64,000 bases of DNA from Streptomyces sp. NBC_01268 (GTDB taxonomy: Bacteria > Actinomycetota > Actinomycetes > Streptomycetales > Streptomycetaceae), in contig NZ_CP108454.1 in the NCBI RefSeq assembly GCF_036240795.1, forward strand, positions 2,976,001-3,040,000, read 5' to 3'. Shown in pieces: positions 1 to 8,980 of the stretch (its first letter is position 1; the number at the start of each line of letters is the position of its first letter). Made by a program: the position numbers and the translations under genes. A model generated the notes under the pieces. It was not told where the DNA came from. It was given only the letters and a program-made list of their open reading frames with translations, and made no database searches.

Positions 1-1286
1 CGGGACTCGACCGGGACGAAGTCGCGCTCGACGACGCCGGTGTAGATCTGACGCGGGCGGCCGATGCGGGAGCCCGGCTCCTTGATCATCTCGTGCCACT
101 GGGCGATCCAGCCCGGGAGGCGGCCGAGGGCGAACAGGACGGTGAACATCTCCGTCGGGAAGCCCATCGCGCGGTAGATCAGACCCGTGTAGAAGTCCAC
201 GTTCGGGTACAGGTTCCGCGAGACGAAGTAGTCGTCGGAGAGCGCGTGCTCCTCCAGCTTGAGCGCGATGTCCAGCAGCTCGTCGGACTTGCCGAGGGCC
301 GAGAGGACGTCGTGCGCCGCAGCCTTGATGATCTTCGCGCGCGGGTCGAAGGACTTGTACACCCGGTGGCCGAAGCCCATCAGGCGGACGCCGTCCTCCT
401 TGTTCTTCACCTTGCGGATGAAGGAGTCGACGTCGCCGCCGTTGGCCTTGATGCCCTCGAGCATCTCCAGGACCGACTGGTTGGCGCCACCGTGCAGCGG
501 GCCCCACAGGGCCGAGATGCCGGCGGAGATCGAGGCGAACATGTTCGCCTGCGAGGAGCCGACCAGGCGGACGGTGGAGGTCGAACAGTTCTGCTCGTGG
601 TCCGCGTGGAGGATCAACAGCTTGTCGAGCGCCGCGACCACGACCGGGTCGAGCTCGTACTCCTGCGCCGGGACCGAGAAGGTCATGCGCAGGAAGTTCT
701 CCACGTAGCCGAGGTCGTTACGCGGGTAGACGAACGGGTGACCGATCGACTTCTTGTACGCGTAAGCGGCGATCGTCGGCAGCTTGGCGAGGAGCCGGAT
801 CGTGGAGAGGTGACGCTGCTGCTCGTCGAACGGGTTGTGGCTGTCCTGGTAGAAGGTGGACAGCGCCGAGACCACGGAGGACAGCATCGCCATCGGATGG
901 GCGTCGCGCGGGAAGCCCTGGAAGAAGCGCTTGACGTCCTCGTGCAGCAGCGTGTGCTGGGTGATCTCGTTCTGGAAGGCCTCGAGCTCGTCGGCCTTCG
1001 GAAGCTCGCCGTTGATCAGCAGGGAGGCCACCTCAAGGAAGGTGGACTGCTCGGCCAGCTGCTCGATGGGGTAGCCGCGGTACCGCAGAATGCCCTGCTC
1101 ACCATCGAGATAGGTGATGGCGGATTTATAGGCGGCGGTGTTGCCGTATCCGCTGTCCAGGGTGACCAGACCGGTCTGGGCTCGGAGCTTCCCGATGTCG
1201 AAGCCCTTGTCGCCGACGGTGCTCTCGACCACCGGGTAGGTGTATTCACCGTCCGCGTACCGCAGTACTACAGAGTTGTCGCTCAC
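1..1286 (-). CDS. gltA: Citrate synthase (type II), lacks only its last base and stop codon
   Basis: Condenses acetyl-CoA with oxaloacetate to citrate in the cytoplasm, the entry step of the TCA cycle. The translation shows the citrate synthase blocks ILHADHEQN, LMGFGHRVYK (containing a catalytic-type His) and a C-terminal end RDFVPVESR. The frame has 428 complete codons plus two bases of the next, so only the final base and the stop codon fall outside the window. The start is a GTG at 1286 giving VSDNSVVLRYADGEY. It runs alone on the minus strand with 179 bp to the next gene, which should hold its promoter. The corresponding S. coelicolor gene is called citA. Identification is very secure. 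Confidence 0.96.
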   Translation of the reverse strand, partial: MSDNSVVLRYADGEYTYPVVESTVGDKGFDIGKLRAQTGLVTLDSGYGNTAAYKSAITYLDGEQGILRYRGYPIEQLAEQSTFLEVASLLINGELPKADELEAFQNEITQHTLLHEDVKRFFQGFPRDAHPMAMLSSVVSALSTFYQDSHNPFDEQQRHLSTIRLLAKLPTIAAYAYKKSIGHPFVYPRNDLGYVENFLRMTFSVPAQEYELDPVVVAALDKLLILHADHEQNCSTSTVRLVGSSQANMFASISAGISALWGPLHGGANQSVLEMLEGIKANGGDVDSFIRKVKNKEDGVRLMGFGHRVYKSFDPRAKIIKAAAHDVLSALGKSDELLDIALKLEEHALSDDYFVSRNLYPNVDFYTGLIYRAMGFPTEMFTVLFALGRLPGWIAQWHEMIKEPGSRIGRPRQIYTGVVERDFVPVES

Positions 1287-1465
1287 GTCATCCCTCACCG
1301 ACGTAGTGCCTCTTCTTCGAGGTGCCCTGACTGTCTCTACCATCCCCCATTTGGCTCAGGAGAGTGCACTCGGGGTCGACCATTGGGCCAATCGGCGGCA
1401 CTCAGTGCCGCCAACCTGCTTATCCTGCCCCCTTCGCCCCGGTTCCGGAAGTCCTCCGTGATCTT

Positions 1466-3679
1466 TCACACCAGACTGCCCCCTGTGAGCCGATGTGCGA
1501 GTGCGGTAAAGCGCCGTCCGGCCGAAACCGTACGCACCGCCTGCGTGATCGCGCGGCGCGAGCCGACCAGCACCACCAGCTTCCGGGCGCGGGTGACGGC
1601 CGTGTAGAGCAGATTCCGCTGGAGCATGGTCCAGGCACTCATGGTGACCGGGATCACCACCGCCGGGTACTCGCTGCCCTGGGAGCGGTGGATGGTCACA
1701 GCGTAGGCATGGGCGAGCTCGTCCAGCTCGTCGAAGTCGTACGGCACCTCCTCGTCCTCGTCCGTGCGCACCACGAGCCGCTGCTCCACCGGGTCGAGGG
1801 AGGCCACGACGCCGACCGTGCCGTTGAAGACGCCGTTGGCGCCCTTCTCGTAGTTGTTGCGGACCTGGGTGACCTTGTCGCCGACCCGGAACACCCGGCC
1901 GCCGAAGCGCTTCTCGGCCAGATCCGGGCGGGCCGGGGTGATGGCCTGTTGGAGCAGCCCGTTGAGCGCGCCGGCCCCGGCGGGGCCCCGGTGCATGGGC
2001 GCGAGGACCTGGACGTCCCGGCGCGGGTCGAGCCCGAACTTGGCGGGAATCCTGCGGGACGCGACCTCCACGGCCACCCGGGCGGCGTCCTCGGTCTCCT
2101 CCTCGGCGAACAGGAAGAAGTCCGGCAGGCCGGTCGTGACGGGCGGGAGGCCCTCGTTGATCCGGTGCGCGTTGGTGACCACGCCGGACTGCTGGGCCTG
2201 GCGGAAGATCCGGGTCAGCCGGACGGCCGGGACCGGGCTGCCCGGGGCCAGCAGATCGCCGAGGACCTCGCCCGCGCCGACCGAGGGCAGCTGGTCCACG
2301 TCGCCGACCAGGAGCAGATGGGCACCCGGTGCCACCGCCTTGACCAGCTTGTTCGCCAGCAGCAGGTCGAGCATGGAGGCCTCGTCGACCACCACCAGGT
2401 CGGCGTCGAGCGGGCGGTCCCGGTCGTAGGCCGCGTCGCCGCCCGGCTTCAGCTCCAGGAGCCGGTGGACCGTGGACGCCTCGGCCCCGGTCAGCTCGGC
2501 GAGCCGCTTGGCGGCCCGCCCGGTGGGGGCGGCGAGCACCACCTTGGCCCGCTTGGCGCGGGCCAGCTCCACGATCGAGCGGACCGTGAAGGACTTGCCG
2601 CAGCCGGGGCCGCCGGTCAGCACGGCGACCTTGCGGGTCAGGGCGAGCCGCACGGCCTCCTCCTGCTCGGGCGCCAGCGACGCCCCCGTCCGGTCCGCTA
2701 GCCAGGCCAGCGCCTTGTCCCAGGCCACGTCCCGGAAGGCCGGCAGCCGGTCCTCCGCCGCCCCGAGCAGCCGCCGGAGCTGCCCGGCCAGGGAGAGCTC
2801 CGCGCGGTGGAACGGGACCAGGAACACGGCGGTCACCGGCAGCCCCTCGGGCCCCGGCACCGTCTCGCGGACGACGCCCTCCGGGTCCTCGGCGAGCTCG
2901 CCCAGGCACTCGATGACCAGGCCCGTGTCGACCTGGAGCAGCTTCACCGCGTCCGCGATGAGCCGCTCCTCCGGGAGAAAGCAGTGGCCCTGGTCGGTGG
3001 ACTGCGACAGCGCGTACTGCAGGCCGGCGCGGACCCGGTCGGGGCTGTCGTGCGGGATGCCGACGGCCTGCGCGATCCGGTCGGCGGTGAGGAAGCCGAT
3101 GCCCCAGACGTCGGCGGCGAGCCGGTAGGGCTGGTTCCGCACGACGGAGATCGAGGAGTCGCCGTACTTCTTGTAGATCCGCACGGCGATGGAGGTCGAG
3201 ACGCCGACGCCCTGGAGGAAGACCATCACCTCCTTGATGGCCTTCTGCTCCTCCCACGCCGCCGCGATGTTCTTCGTGCGCTTCGGGCCCAGGCCGGGGA
3301 CCTCGATCAGGCGCTTGGGCGCCTCCTCCAGGACCTGCAGGGTGTCCAGGCCGAAGTGGGTCGTGATGCGGTCGGCGAAGACCGGCCCGATGCCCTTGAC
3401 GAGGCCGGAGCCGAGATAGCGCCGGATGCCCTGGATGGTGGCCGGCAGGACGGTCGTGTAGTTCTCCACGGTGAACTGGCGCCCGTACTGCGGGTGGGAG
3501 CCCCAGCGGCCCTCCATCCGCAGCGACTCCCCCGGCTGGGCGCCGAGCAGCGCCCCGACGACCGTGAGCAGGTCGCCGGAGCCGCGGCCGGTGTCGACCC
3601 GCGCGACGGTGTAGCCGCTCTCCTCGTTCGCGTAGGTGATCCGCTCCAGGACCCCTTCGAGGACTGCCAGATGGGACAT
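1466..3679 (-). CDS. RecD2-type ATP-dependent DNA helicase
   Basis: A 737-residue SF1B 5'-3' DNA helicase of the RecD2/YrrC type, expected to act in DNA repair without RecBC. A helix-hairpin-helix block (EVPGLGPKRT, about 126-135) precedes the motor. Walker A is GGPGCGKS (356-363), Walker B is VVVDEAS (about 429-435), followed by GDVDQLPSVGAG and a late IHRSQGSEYP motif VI-like block. The canonical GGPGTGKT is changed to GGPGCGKS but the Lys is kept. The ATG at 3679 is preferred because homologues begin close to this MSHLAVLEG sequence. An in-frame ATG 150 bp upstream would only add a low-complexity Arg/Ser/Pro stretch. It is transcribed on its own, divergent from the DUF937 gene. Confidence 0.93.
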   Translation of the reverse strand: MSHLAVLEGVLERITYANEESGYTVARVDTGRGSGDLLTVVGALLGAQPGESLRMEGRWGSHPQYGRQFTVENYTTVLPATIQGIRRYLGSGLVKGIGPVFADRITTHFGLDTLQVLEEAPKRLIEVPGLGPKRTKNIAAAWEEQKAIKEVMVFLQGVGVSTSIAVRIYKKYGDSSISVVRNQPYRLAADVWGIGFLTADRIAQAVGIPHDSPDRVRAGLQYALSQSTDQGHCFLPEERLIADAVKLLQVDTGLVIECLGELAEDPEGVVRETVPGPEGLPVTAVFLVPFHRAELSLAGQLRRLLGAAEDRLPAFRDVAWDKALAWLADRTGASLAPEQEEAVRLALTRKVAVLTGGPGCGKSFTVRSIVELARAKRAKVVLAAPTGRAAKRLAELTGAEASTVHRLLELKPGGDAAYDRDRPLDADLVVVDEASMLDLLLANKLVKAVAPGAHLLLVGDVDQLPSVGAGEVLGDLLAPGSPVPAVRLTRIFRQAQQSGVVTNAHRINEGLPPVTTGLPDFFLFAEEETEDAARVAVEVASRRIPAKFGLDPRRDVQVLAPMHRGPAGAGALNGLLQQAITPARPDLAEKRFGGRVFRVGDKVTQVRNNYEKGANGVFNGTVGVVASLDPVEQRLVVRTDEDEEVPYDFDELDELAHAYAVTIHRSQGSEYPAVVIPVTMSAWTMLQRNLLYTAVTRARKLVVLVGSRRAITQAVRTVSAGRRFTALAHRLTGGSLV

Positions 3680-3813
3680 GCCCCGAAGGTAGCGAAGGCC
3701 TCGGACATCCCGCCGGGCCTGTGGACAAGACGGCTCCCCGGCCTGTGGACAACTCCCGCTCCCCGGACGGCTCCGGGATGCCGGGCCACGGGAGGAACCG
3801 TAGCGTTTCTGGC

Positions 3814-4272
3814 ATGAGTGACGAATCATTCCAGGACGACGTCCTGAGCGAGCTCGGCGACGACCGGCTCCAGGAGATCGCCGGCCTGCTCGGCTCGGAC
3901 GCCTCCGAGGCGCGCCGGCTCGCCGGCGACTCGGTGGCGGAGCTCTCCGGCGAGCTGCGCTCGGCCGCGGCGGAACCGGCCAGCGCGGACGAGGTCCGGG
4001 CCGCCGTCACCGAGGTCTCCACCGCCGAGCCGCCGCTCCAGGGCGTCGCCGCCTTCGGCGGCCTGGTGAGCGGCGGCCTGATGGCCGGCGTGCTCGCCAA
4101 GCTGGCCAAGCCCGCGGCCGACGCGGTCGCCAAGAAGACCGGCATCCCGGCCCCGACCGTCAACCGCGCGGTCGAACTCCTGGTGCCGGTGGTCCTGGCC
4201 GTGCTCACCAGGCGGGCGGCCGCCAAGAAGGGCGGCGGGCTCGGGGACATCCTGGGCGGCGGCCGGAAGTAG
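3814..4272 (+). CDS. DUF937-family protein
   Basis: A 152-residue protein with an acidic, Ala/Glu-rich N-terminal half and a Gly-rich C-terminal half ending GGGLGDILGGGRK, the pattern of DUF937 proteins. The function of that family is not established. No signal peptide or clear membrane span is visible, although residues about 67-85 and 118-132 are hydrophobic. The ATG at 3814 lies 20 bases after a GGAGG, too far for a normal ribosome site, so the transcript may be leaderless or the site weak. It stands alone between the divergent helicase gene and the convergent isomerase gene. The coding call is good; the family call is by composition only. Confidence 0.75.
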   Translation: MSDESFQDDVLSELGDDRLQEIAGLLGSDASEARRLAGDSVAELSGELRSAAAEPASADEVRAAVTEVSTAEPPLQGVAAFGGLVSGGLMAGVLAKLAKPAADAVAKKTGIPAPTVNRAVELLVPVVLAVLTRRAAAKKGGGLGDILGGGRK

Positions 4273-4345
4273 CGGGCGCGGGAGGGCGCCGGCGCCGGGA
4301 GCCGGCACCGAGCACCCCGGCCGCACGGCACCCCCCGCGCCTCCC

Positions 4346-5149
4346 TCACACCGCCAGGAACGCCTCCAGGGTCTCCTCCAGGACCTCCGCCCCGTCCCTC
4401 GCCCACAGCACGTCGTTGAAGAGCTCGACCTCCACCGGTCCGGTGTACCCGGCCTTCTCGACGAGGGCCGCCCAGCCGGGCAGGTCGATCGCGCCCGTGC
4501 CCAACTGCCCCCGTCCGTGCAGCACTCCGGCCGGCAGCGGGGTGGTCCAGTCGGCGAGCTGGAAGGAGTGGATGCGGCCGGCCGCTCCCGCGCGGGCCAC
4601 GGCCGCCGGGGCGCGGTCGTCCCACCACAGGTGGTAGGTGTCGACGGTGACGCCCACCTGCGCGGCGGGGAAGCGCTCGGCGATCTCCAGGGCCTGGTCC
4701 AGGGTGGAGACGGCGCAGCGGTCGGAGGCGAACATCGGGTGCAGCGGCTCGATGGCCAGGCGCACGCCCCGCTCCCTGGCGTACGGGACGAGGGCACCGA
4801 TCGCGTCGGCGATGCGCGCGCGGGCGCCGGGCAGGTCGCGGCTGCCCTCGGGGAGGCCGCCCGAGACGAGGACGAGGGTGTCGGTGCCGAGCGCCGCCGC
4901 CTCGTCGATCGCCGCGCGGTTGTCCTCCTCCCAGCCGTCGGTGGTGAAGAAGCCGCCCCGGCACAGGGTGGTGACGGCGAGCCCCGCGTCCCGCACGAGG
5001 GCGGCGGCGTCCTCGACCCCGTACGCCCGGACCGGCTCGCGCCACAGCCCGACGCCCGGGATGCCCAGCCGGACGCAGTGGGCGACGAGCTCGGGCAGCG
5101 GGAGCTGCTTGACCGTCATCTGGTTGACGGAGAGGCGGTCGAGGTTCAT
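4346..5149 (-). CDS. Sugar phosphate isomerase/epimerase-type TIM-barrel protein
   Basis: A 267-residue xylose isomerase-like TIM barrel (AP endonuclease 2 superfamily). These enzymes are cytoplasmic and use a divalent metal on sugar substrates. The expected metal ligands are visible in IEPLHPMF (Glu, His), VDTYHLWWDD (Asp, His) and PVEVELFND (Glu). The ATG at 5149 has a GGAG site and overlaps the stop of the upstream DUF993 gene by four bases (ATGA), so the two are translationally coupled. It is the last of three coupled enzymes under the LacI-type operator at 7539. The substrate is not deducible; isomerisation or dehydration of a keto-sugar or inosose-like compound is an inference. Confidence 0.85.
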   Translation of the reverse strand: MNLDRLSVNQMTVKQLPLPELVAHCVRLGIPGVGLWREPVRAYGVEDAAALVRDAGLAVTTLCRGGFFTTDGWEEDNRAAIDEAAALGTDTLVLVSGGLPEGSRDLPGARARIADAIGALVPYARERGVRLAIEPLHPMFASDRCAVSTLDQALEIAERFPAAQVGVTVDTYHLWWDDRAPAAVARAGAAGRIHSFQLADWTTPLPAGVLHGRGQLGTGAIDLPGWAALVEKAGYTGPVEVELFNDVLWARDGAEVLEETLEAFLAV

Positions 5150-6312
5150 CGGGGGACTCCGTACACGGTGAGCAGGGAGCGCATCCGGGCGGCGGCGAGC
5201 TCCGGGTCGGGGAACAGCCCGAGGCCGTCGGCGAGTTCGTAGGCGCGGGCGAGGTGCGGCAGGGAGCGCGCCGACTGGAGACCGCCGACCATCGCGAAGT
5301 GGTCCTGGTGCCCGGCCAGCCAGGCGAGGAGGACGACGCCCGTCTTGTAGAAGCGGGTCGGGGCCTGGAAGAGGTGGCGGGAGAGCGCGACCGTGGGGTC
5401 GAGGAGGGCGCGGAAGCCCTCGGTGTCCCCGGTGTCGAGGATCCGGACCGCCTCGGCGGCCAGCGGGCCGAGCGGGTCGAAGACGCCGAGCAGGGCGTGG
5501 CTGAAGCCGTGCGCGTCGCCCGCGATCAGCTCGGGGTAGTGGAAGTCGTCCCCGGTGTAGCAGCGGACGCCCCGCGGCAGGCGGCGGCGCAGCTCGACCT
5601 CGCGGCGGGCGTCGAGGAGGGAGACCTTGATGCCGTCGACCTTGTCGGGGTGGGCGGCGATGACCGCCAGGAAGGTCTCGGTGGCGGTGTCGAGGTCGGC
5701 GGAGCCCCAGTAGGCGTCGAGGGCGGGGTCGAACATGGGGCCGAGCCAGTGCAGGATCACCGGCTCGCGCGCCTGCCGCAGCAGCCGCCCGTACACGTCC
5801 AGGTAGTCCTCGGCGGACCGGGCGGCCGAGGCGAGGGCGCGCGAGGCCATGAGGACGGCCTGCGCGCCGGCGTCCTCGACCAGGGCGAGCTGTTCCTCGT
5901 ACGCCGCGAGGACCGCCGGGAGGCCGGCGGGACCGGTGAGCTGGTCGGTGCCGACGCCGCAGGCGATGCGGCCGCCGACGGCCCTGGCCTCGGCGGCGGA
6001 GCGGCGGATCAGCTCGGCCGCGCCCGCCCAGTCGAGGCCCATGCCGCGCTGGGCGGTGTCCATCGCCTCGGCTACGCCGAGGCCGTGCGCCCACAGGTGG
6101 CGGCGGAAGGCGAGGGTGGCGTCCCAGTCGACGGCGGCGGGGGAGTCGGGGGTGGTGTCGGCGTACGGGTCGGCGACGACGTGGGCGGCGGAGAGGACGG
6201 TACGGGAGACCAGGGGGCCGCCGGTGGTGCCGGGGCACGCGGGCTCGGCGCGCGGCCGGTACTCCCGTACGCCGCCGCCCACCTGGGGCAGCCGGATCGG
6301 GGCCGGGCTCAC
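5146..6312 (-). CDS. DUF993 family, dihydrodipicolinate synthase/aldolase-like protein
   Basis: A 388-residue protein of the DUF993 type, related to the class I aldolase TIM barrels of the dihydrodipicolinate synthase superfamily. A candidate Schiff-base lysine lies in VDGIKVSLLDA, comparable to the GIK motif of DapA-like aldolases. Other visible blocks are VILHWLGPMFDP and CYTGDDFHYPELI. The GTG at 6312 overlaps the upstream oxidoreductase stop (GTGA), and its own stop overlaps the downstream isomerase start, so it is the middle gene of a tightly coupled trio. A retro-aldol or lyase step on a sugar-derived acid would fit the context. The true substrate is unknown. Confidence 0.85.
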   Translation of the reverse strand: MSPAPIRLPQVGGGVREYRPRAEPACPGTTGGPLVSRTVLSAAHVVADPYADTTPDSPAAVDWDATLAFRRHLWAHGLGVAEAMDTAQRGMGLDWAGAAELIRRSAAEARAVGGRIACGVGTDQLTGPAGLPAVLAAYEEQLALVEDAGAQAVLMASRALASAARSAEDYLDVYGRLLRQAREPVILHWLGPMFDPALDAYWGSADLDTATETFLAVIAAHPDKVDGIKVSLLDARREVELRRRLPRGVRCYTGDDFHYPELIAGDAHGFSHALLGVFDPLGPLAAEAVRILDTGDTEGFRALLDPTVALSRHLFQAPTRFYKTGVVLLAWLAGHQDHFAMVGGLQSARSLPHLARAYELADGLGLFPDPELAAARMRSLLTVYGVPR

Positions 6313-7466
6313 AGGGTCACCTCCGGGACGTCGAGGCGGCGGCCCTCGGCGGCCGAGCGGAGGCCGAGTTCGGCGAGCTGGACGCCTCGGGCGCCCGCGA
6401 GCAGGTCCCAGTGGTAGGGCTCGCCGAGGGCGACGTGGCGCAGGAAGAGCTCCCACTGGGCCTTGAAGCCGTTGTCGAACTCGGCGTTGTCGGGGACTTC
6501 GTTCCACTGCGAGCGGAAGGAATCGCCCGCGCCGAGCGGGAGGTCGGGGTTCCAGACCGGCTTGGGGGTGCCCGAGCGGTGCTGGACGCGGCAGCCGCGC
6601 AGTCCGGCGACGGCGGAACCGTGGGTGCCGTCGACCTGGAACTCGACGAGTTCGTCGCGGTGGACGCGGACCGCCCAGGAGGAGTTGATCTGGGCGACGG
6701 CGCCGCTCTCCAGCTGGAAGATGCCGTACGCGGCGTCGTCGGCGGTGGCCTCGTACGGCTTGCCCCGCTCGTCCCAGCGGCGCGGGACGTGGGTGGCGAC
6801 GTGGGCGGTGACGGTGGTGACCCGGCCGAAGAGCTCGTGGAGCACGTACTCCCAGTGCGGGAACATGTCGACGACGATGCCGCCGCCGTCCTCGGCGCGG
6901 TAGTTCCAGCTGGGTCGCTGGGCCTCCTGCCAGTCGCCCTCGAAGACCCAGTAGCCGAACTCGCCCCGCACGGAGAGGATCTCGCCGAAGAAGCCGCCGT
7001 CGACGAGGCGCTTCAGCTTGCGCAGCCCGGGGAGGAACAGCTTGTCCTGGACGACGCCGTGGCGGATGCCGGCGTCGCGGGCGAGGCGGGCGAGTTCCAG
7101 CGCGCCGTCGAGGCCGGTGGCGGTGGGCTTCTCTGTGTAGACGTGCTTGCCGGCGGCGATGGCCTTCTTGAGGGCCTCGACGCGGGCGGAGGTGACCTGG
7201 GCGTCGAAGTAGACGTCGACGGTGGGGTCGGCGAGGACCGCGTCGAGGTCGGTGGACCACTCGGCGAGGCCGTGCCGCTCGGCGAGGGCGCGCAGGGCGG
7301 GCTCGCGGCGGCCGACGAGGACCGGCTCGGGCCACAGGGTCTCGCCGTCGCCGAGGTCGAGTCCGCCCTGCTCGCGCAGGGCGAGGATCGAGCGGACGAG
7401 GTGCTGGCGGTAGCCCATGCGTCCGGTGACGCCGTTCATGGCGATGCGGACCGTTCTGCGTGTCAC
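6309..7466 (-). CDS. Gfo/Idh/MocA family oxidoreductase
   Basis: A 385-residue NAD(P)-dependent sugar dehydrogenase-type protein. The nucleotide-binding start is MNGVTGRMGYRQH, unusual for this family and close to the GxxGRMG of dihydrodipicolinate reductase. HVYTEKPTATG supplies the EKP signature of the Gfo/Idh/MocA family. A Gfo-type C-terminal substrate domain follows with GGGIVVDMFPHWEYV. The GTG start at 7466 has a modest GAGCT site. It is the first gene of the coupled trio with the DUF993 and isomerase genes and diverges from lacI across a shared regulatory region. Likely reaction: oxidation of a cyclic polyol or sugar. The substrate is unknown. Confidence 0.9.
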   Translation of the reverse strand: MTRRTVRIAMNGVTGRMGYRQHLVRSILALREQGGLDLGDGETLWPEPVLVGRREPALRALAERHGLAEWSTDLDAVLADPTVDVYFDAQVTSARVEALKKAIAAGKHVYTEKPTATGLDGALELARLARDAGIRHGVVQDKLFLPGLRKLKRLVDGGFFGEILSVRGEFGYWVFEGDWQEAQRPSWNYRAEDGGGIVVDMFPHWEYVLHELFGRVTTVTAHVATHVPRRWDERGKPYEATADDAAYGIFQLESGAVAQINSSWAVRVHRDELVEFQVDGTHGSAVAGLRGCRVQHRSGTPKPVWNPDLPLGAGDSFRSQWNEVPDNAEFDNGFKAQWELFLRHVALGEPYHWDLLAGARGVQLAELGLRSAAEGRRLDVPEVTL

Positions 7467-7538
7467 GGAGCTCTTCCTCTCACCGGCCGGGTGCCGCGCC
7501 TCCGCACGGGAGGGAGGCGCGGGATGGAAAGCGCACGA

Positions 7539-7554
7539 TAGAAAGCGCTTTCTA
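7539..7554. promoter_or_regulatory. LacI-family operator, perfect 16-bp palindrome
   Basis: TAGAAAGCGCTTTCTA is a perfect palindrome with the central CG typical of LacI/GalR operators. It lies between the divergent oxidoreductase trio (start 7466) and the lacI-type gene (start 7615). A second partial copy (GGAAAGCGC, 7526-7534) sits just to the left, allowing two-site binding. The adjacent LacI protein is the obvious ligand; that assignment is inference. Confidence 0.8.
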
Positions 7555-7614
7555 CAGGCGGTGACGCTAGCCTGCCGACATCACCGCCGACAAGGCCCTG
7601 GAGGTACGTACGCG

Positions 7615-8664
7615 ATGACCGTCACCCTGGCGGACGTGGCCACCCGCGCGGGGGTCTCCCCGGCGACCGTCTCGCGCGTCCTCAACGGCAACTACCCGGT
7701 CGCCGCCGCCACCCGGGAACGGGTGCTGCGCGCGGTCGGCGAGCTGGACTACGTCCCCAACGGCCCCGCGAGCTCGCTCGCCGCCGCCACGTCCGACCTG
7801 GTGGGGATCCTGGTCAACGACATCGCCGACCCCTTCTTCGGGATCATGGCGGGGGCCGCGCAGAGCGCGATCGGCGAAGGCGGACCGGGCCGTACCGGGG
7901 GCGGCGAGAAGCTCGCCGTCGTCTGCAACACCGGCGGCTCCCCCGAGCGCGAACTCACCTACCTCACCCTGCTCCAGCGGCAGCGGGCCGCCGCCGTGAT
8001 CCTCACCGGCGGCTCCCTGGAGGACCCGGAGCACCTCGCGGCGACCGCGGCCAAGCTGGCGCGGCTCGCCGACGCGGGCACCCGGGTGGTGCTGTGCGGG
8101 CGGCCCCCGGTCCCCGGTGACGCGACGGCGGCCACGCTCGCCTTCGACAACCGGGCGGGCGCGCGCCGCCTCACCGAGCACCTGCTGGCCCTCGGCCACC
8201 GGCGGATCGGCTACGTGGCGGGGCCGGCCGACCGCACGACGACCCGGCACCGCCTGGAGGGCCACCGCGCGGCGCTCGCCGCCGCGGGGGTGCCCGAGGG
8301 CCCCGCCGTGCACGGCCGCTACGACCGCCCGTCCGGCTACGAGGCGACCGGCGAACTCCTGCGCCTCGATCCGGGGTTGACCGCCGTCGTCGCCGCCAAC
8401 GACACGGTCGCCCTGGGCGTCTGCGCGGCCCTGCGGGACCGGGGCCTGAGCATCCCGGGCGACGTCTCCGTCGCGGGCTTCGACGACCTGCCCTTCTCGA
8501 TCGACGCGGTCCCCGCGCTCACGACCGTACGGCTCCCCCTGCACGAGGCGGGCCTCCGCGCGGGCCGCCTGGCCCTCGGCGCGGAGGAGCCCCCGCCGGG
8601 CGGCCTGGCGACGATCCCGGCGGAGCTGGTGGTGCGGGGGTCGACGGGGACGCCGCGGACATGA
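7615..8664 (+). CDS. LacI-family transcriptional regulator
   Basis: A 349-residue repressor. The N-terminal helix-turn-helix is canonical (TLADVATRAGVSPATVSRVL, about residues 4-23), followed by a hinge region and a periplasmic-binding-protein-like effector domain (LVGILVNDIADPFF, then AVVAANDTVALGV and VSVAGFDDLPFS). The ATG at 7615 has a good GGAGG ten bases upstream. It is divergent from the three sugar-type enzymes and probably controls both them and itself through the palindrome at 7539-7554. The effector is presumably the pathway's sugar. No sugar transporter is encoded nearby, so uptake must come from elsewhere. Confidence 0.94.
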   Translation: MTVTLADVATRAGVSPATVSRVLNGNYPVAAATRERVLRAVGELDYVPNGPASSLAAATSDLVGILVNDIADPFFGIMAGAAQSAIGEGGPGRTGGGEKLAVVCNTGGSPERELTYLTLLQRQRAAAVILTGGSLEDPEHLAATAAKLARLADAGTRVVLCGRPPVPGDATAATLAFDNRAGARRLTEHLLALGHRRIGYVAGPADRTTTRHRLEGHRAALAAAGVPEGPAVHGRYDRPSGYEATGELLRLDPGLTAVVAANDTVALGVCAALRDRGLSIPGDVSVAGFDDLPFSIDAVPALTTVRLPLHEAGLRAGRLALGAEEPPPGGLATIPAELVVRGSTGTPRT

Positions 8665-8695
8665 GTCGGAGCTGACCCCGGCTCAAACCCCCCGC

Positions 8696-8898
8696 ATGGC
8701 CGCGACACGCTCATGGCTTCGCACCACGGCAGTGGCAGACCGCGCAGGCCGCGACGGGCACGCCGCGGGCGTACGGGCCTCCGGCGGCGTACGGGCGGCC
8801 GACGCGCGGGCCGACGAACCAGGAACCGTCGTCACCTGGGGCGCAACAACGTCGGACAGCTGGGCATCGGTACGAACACCGACAGCAACGTGGGCTGA
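8696..8898 (+). pseudogene. Decayed RCC1-repeat protein remnant with a frameshift
   Basis: The 316 bp between lacI and the kinase gene hold no intact gene. One frame reads EPGTVVTWG (ending near 8841) and the next frame continues NNVGQLGIGTNTDSNVG up to a stop at 8896-8898. Joined by adding one base near 8842-8845, these make a textbook RCC1 repeat: V-T-W-G-x-N-N-x-G-Q-L-G-x-G-T. Upstream sequence gives no convincing signal peptide and only one repeat survives, so this looks like a 5' fragment of a once larger secreted RCC1 protein. A sequencing error would not rescue it, because a stop follows directly. Confidence 0.6.
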
Positions 8899-8980
8899 GC
8901 GGGTCAGGAGGAGCGGCGCATGCCGCCGGGCACCCAGGCGGGCCGGGTGACCGGGCCGCCTGGCTCGCCCCGGACGCCGC

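Noticed and set aside
1356..5045. A 1229-codon open frame on the minus strand through the helicase and isomerase genes
   Set aside because: It is out of frame with both recognisable proteins and is Arg/Pro/Gly low-complexity, as expected for an off-frame reading of high-GC DNA.
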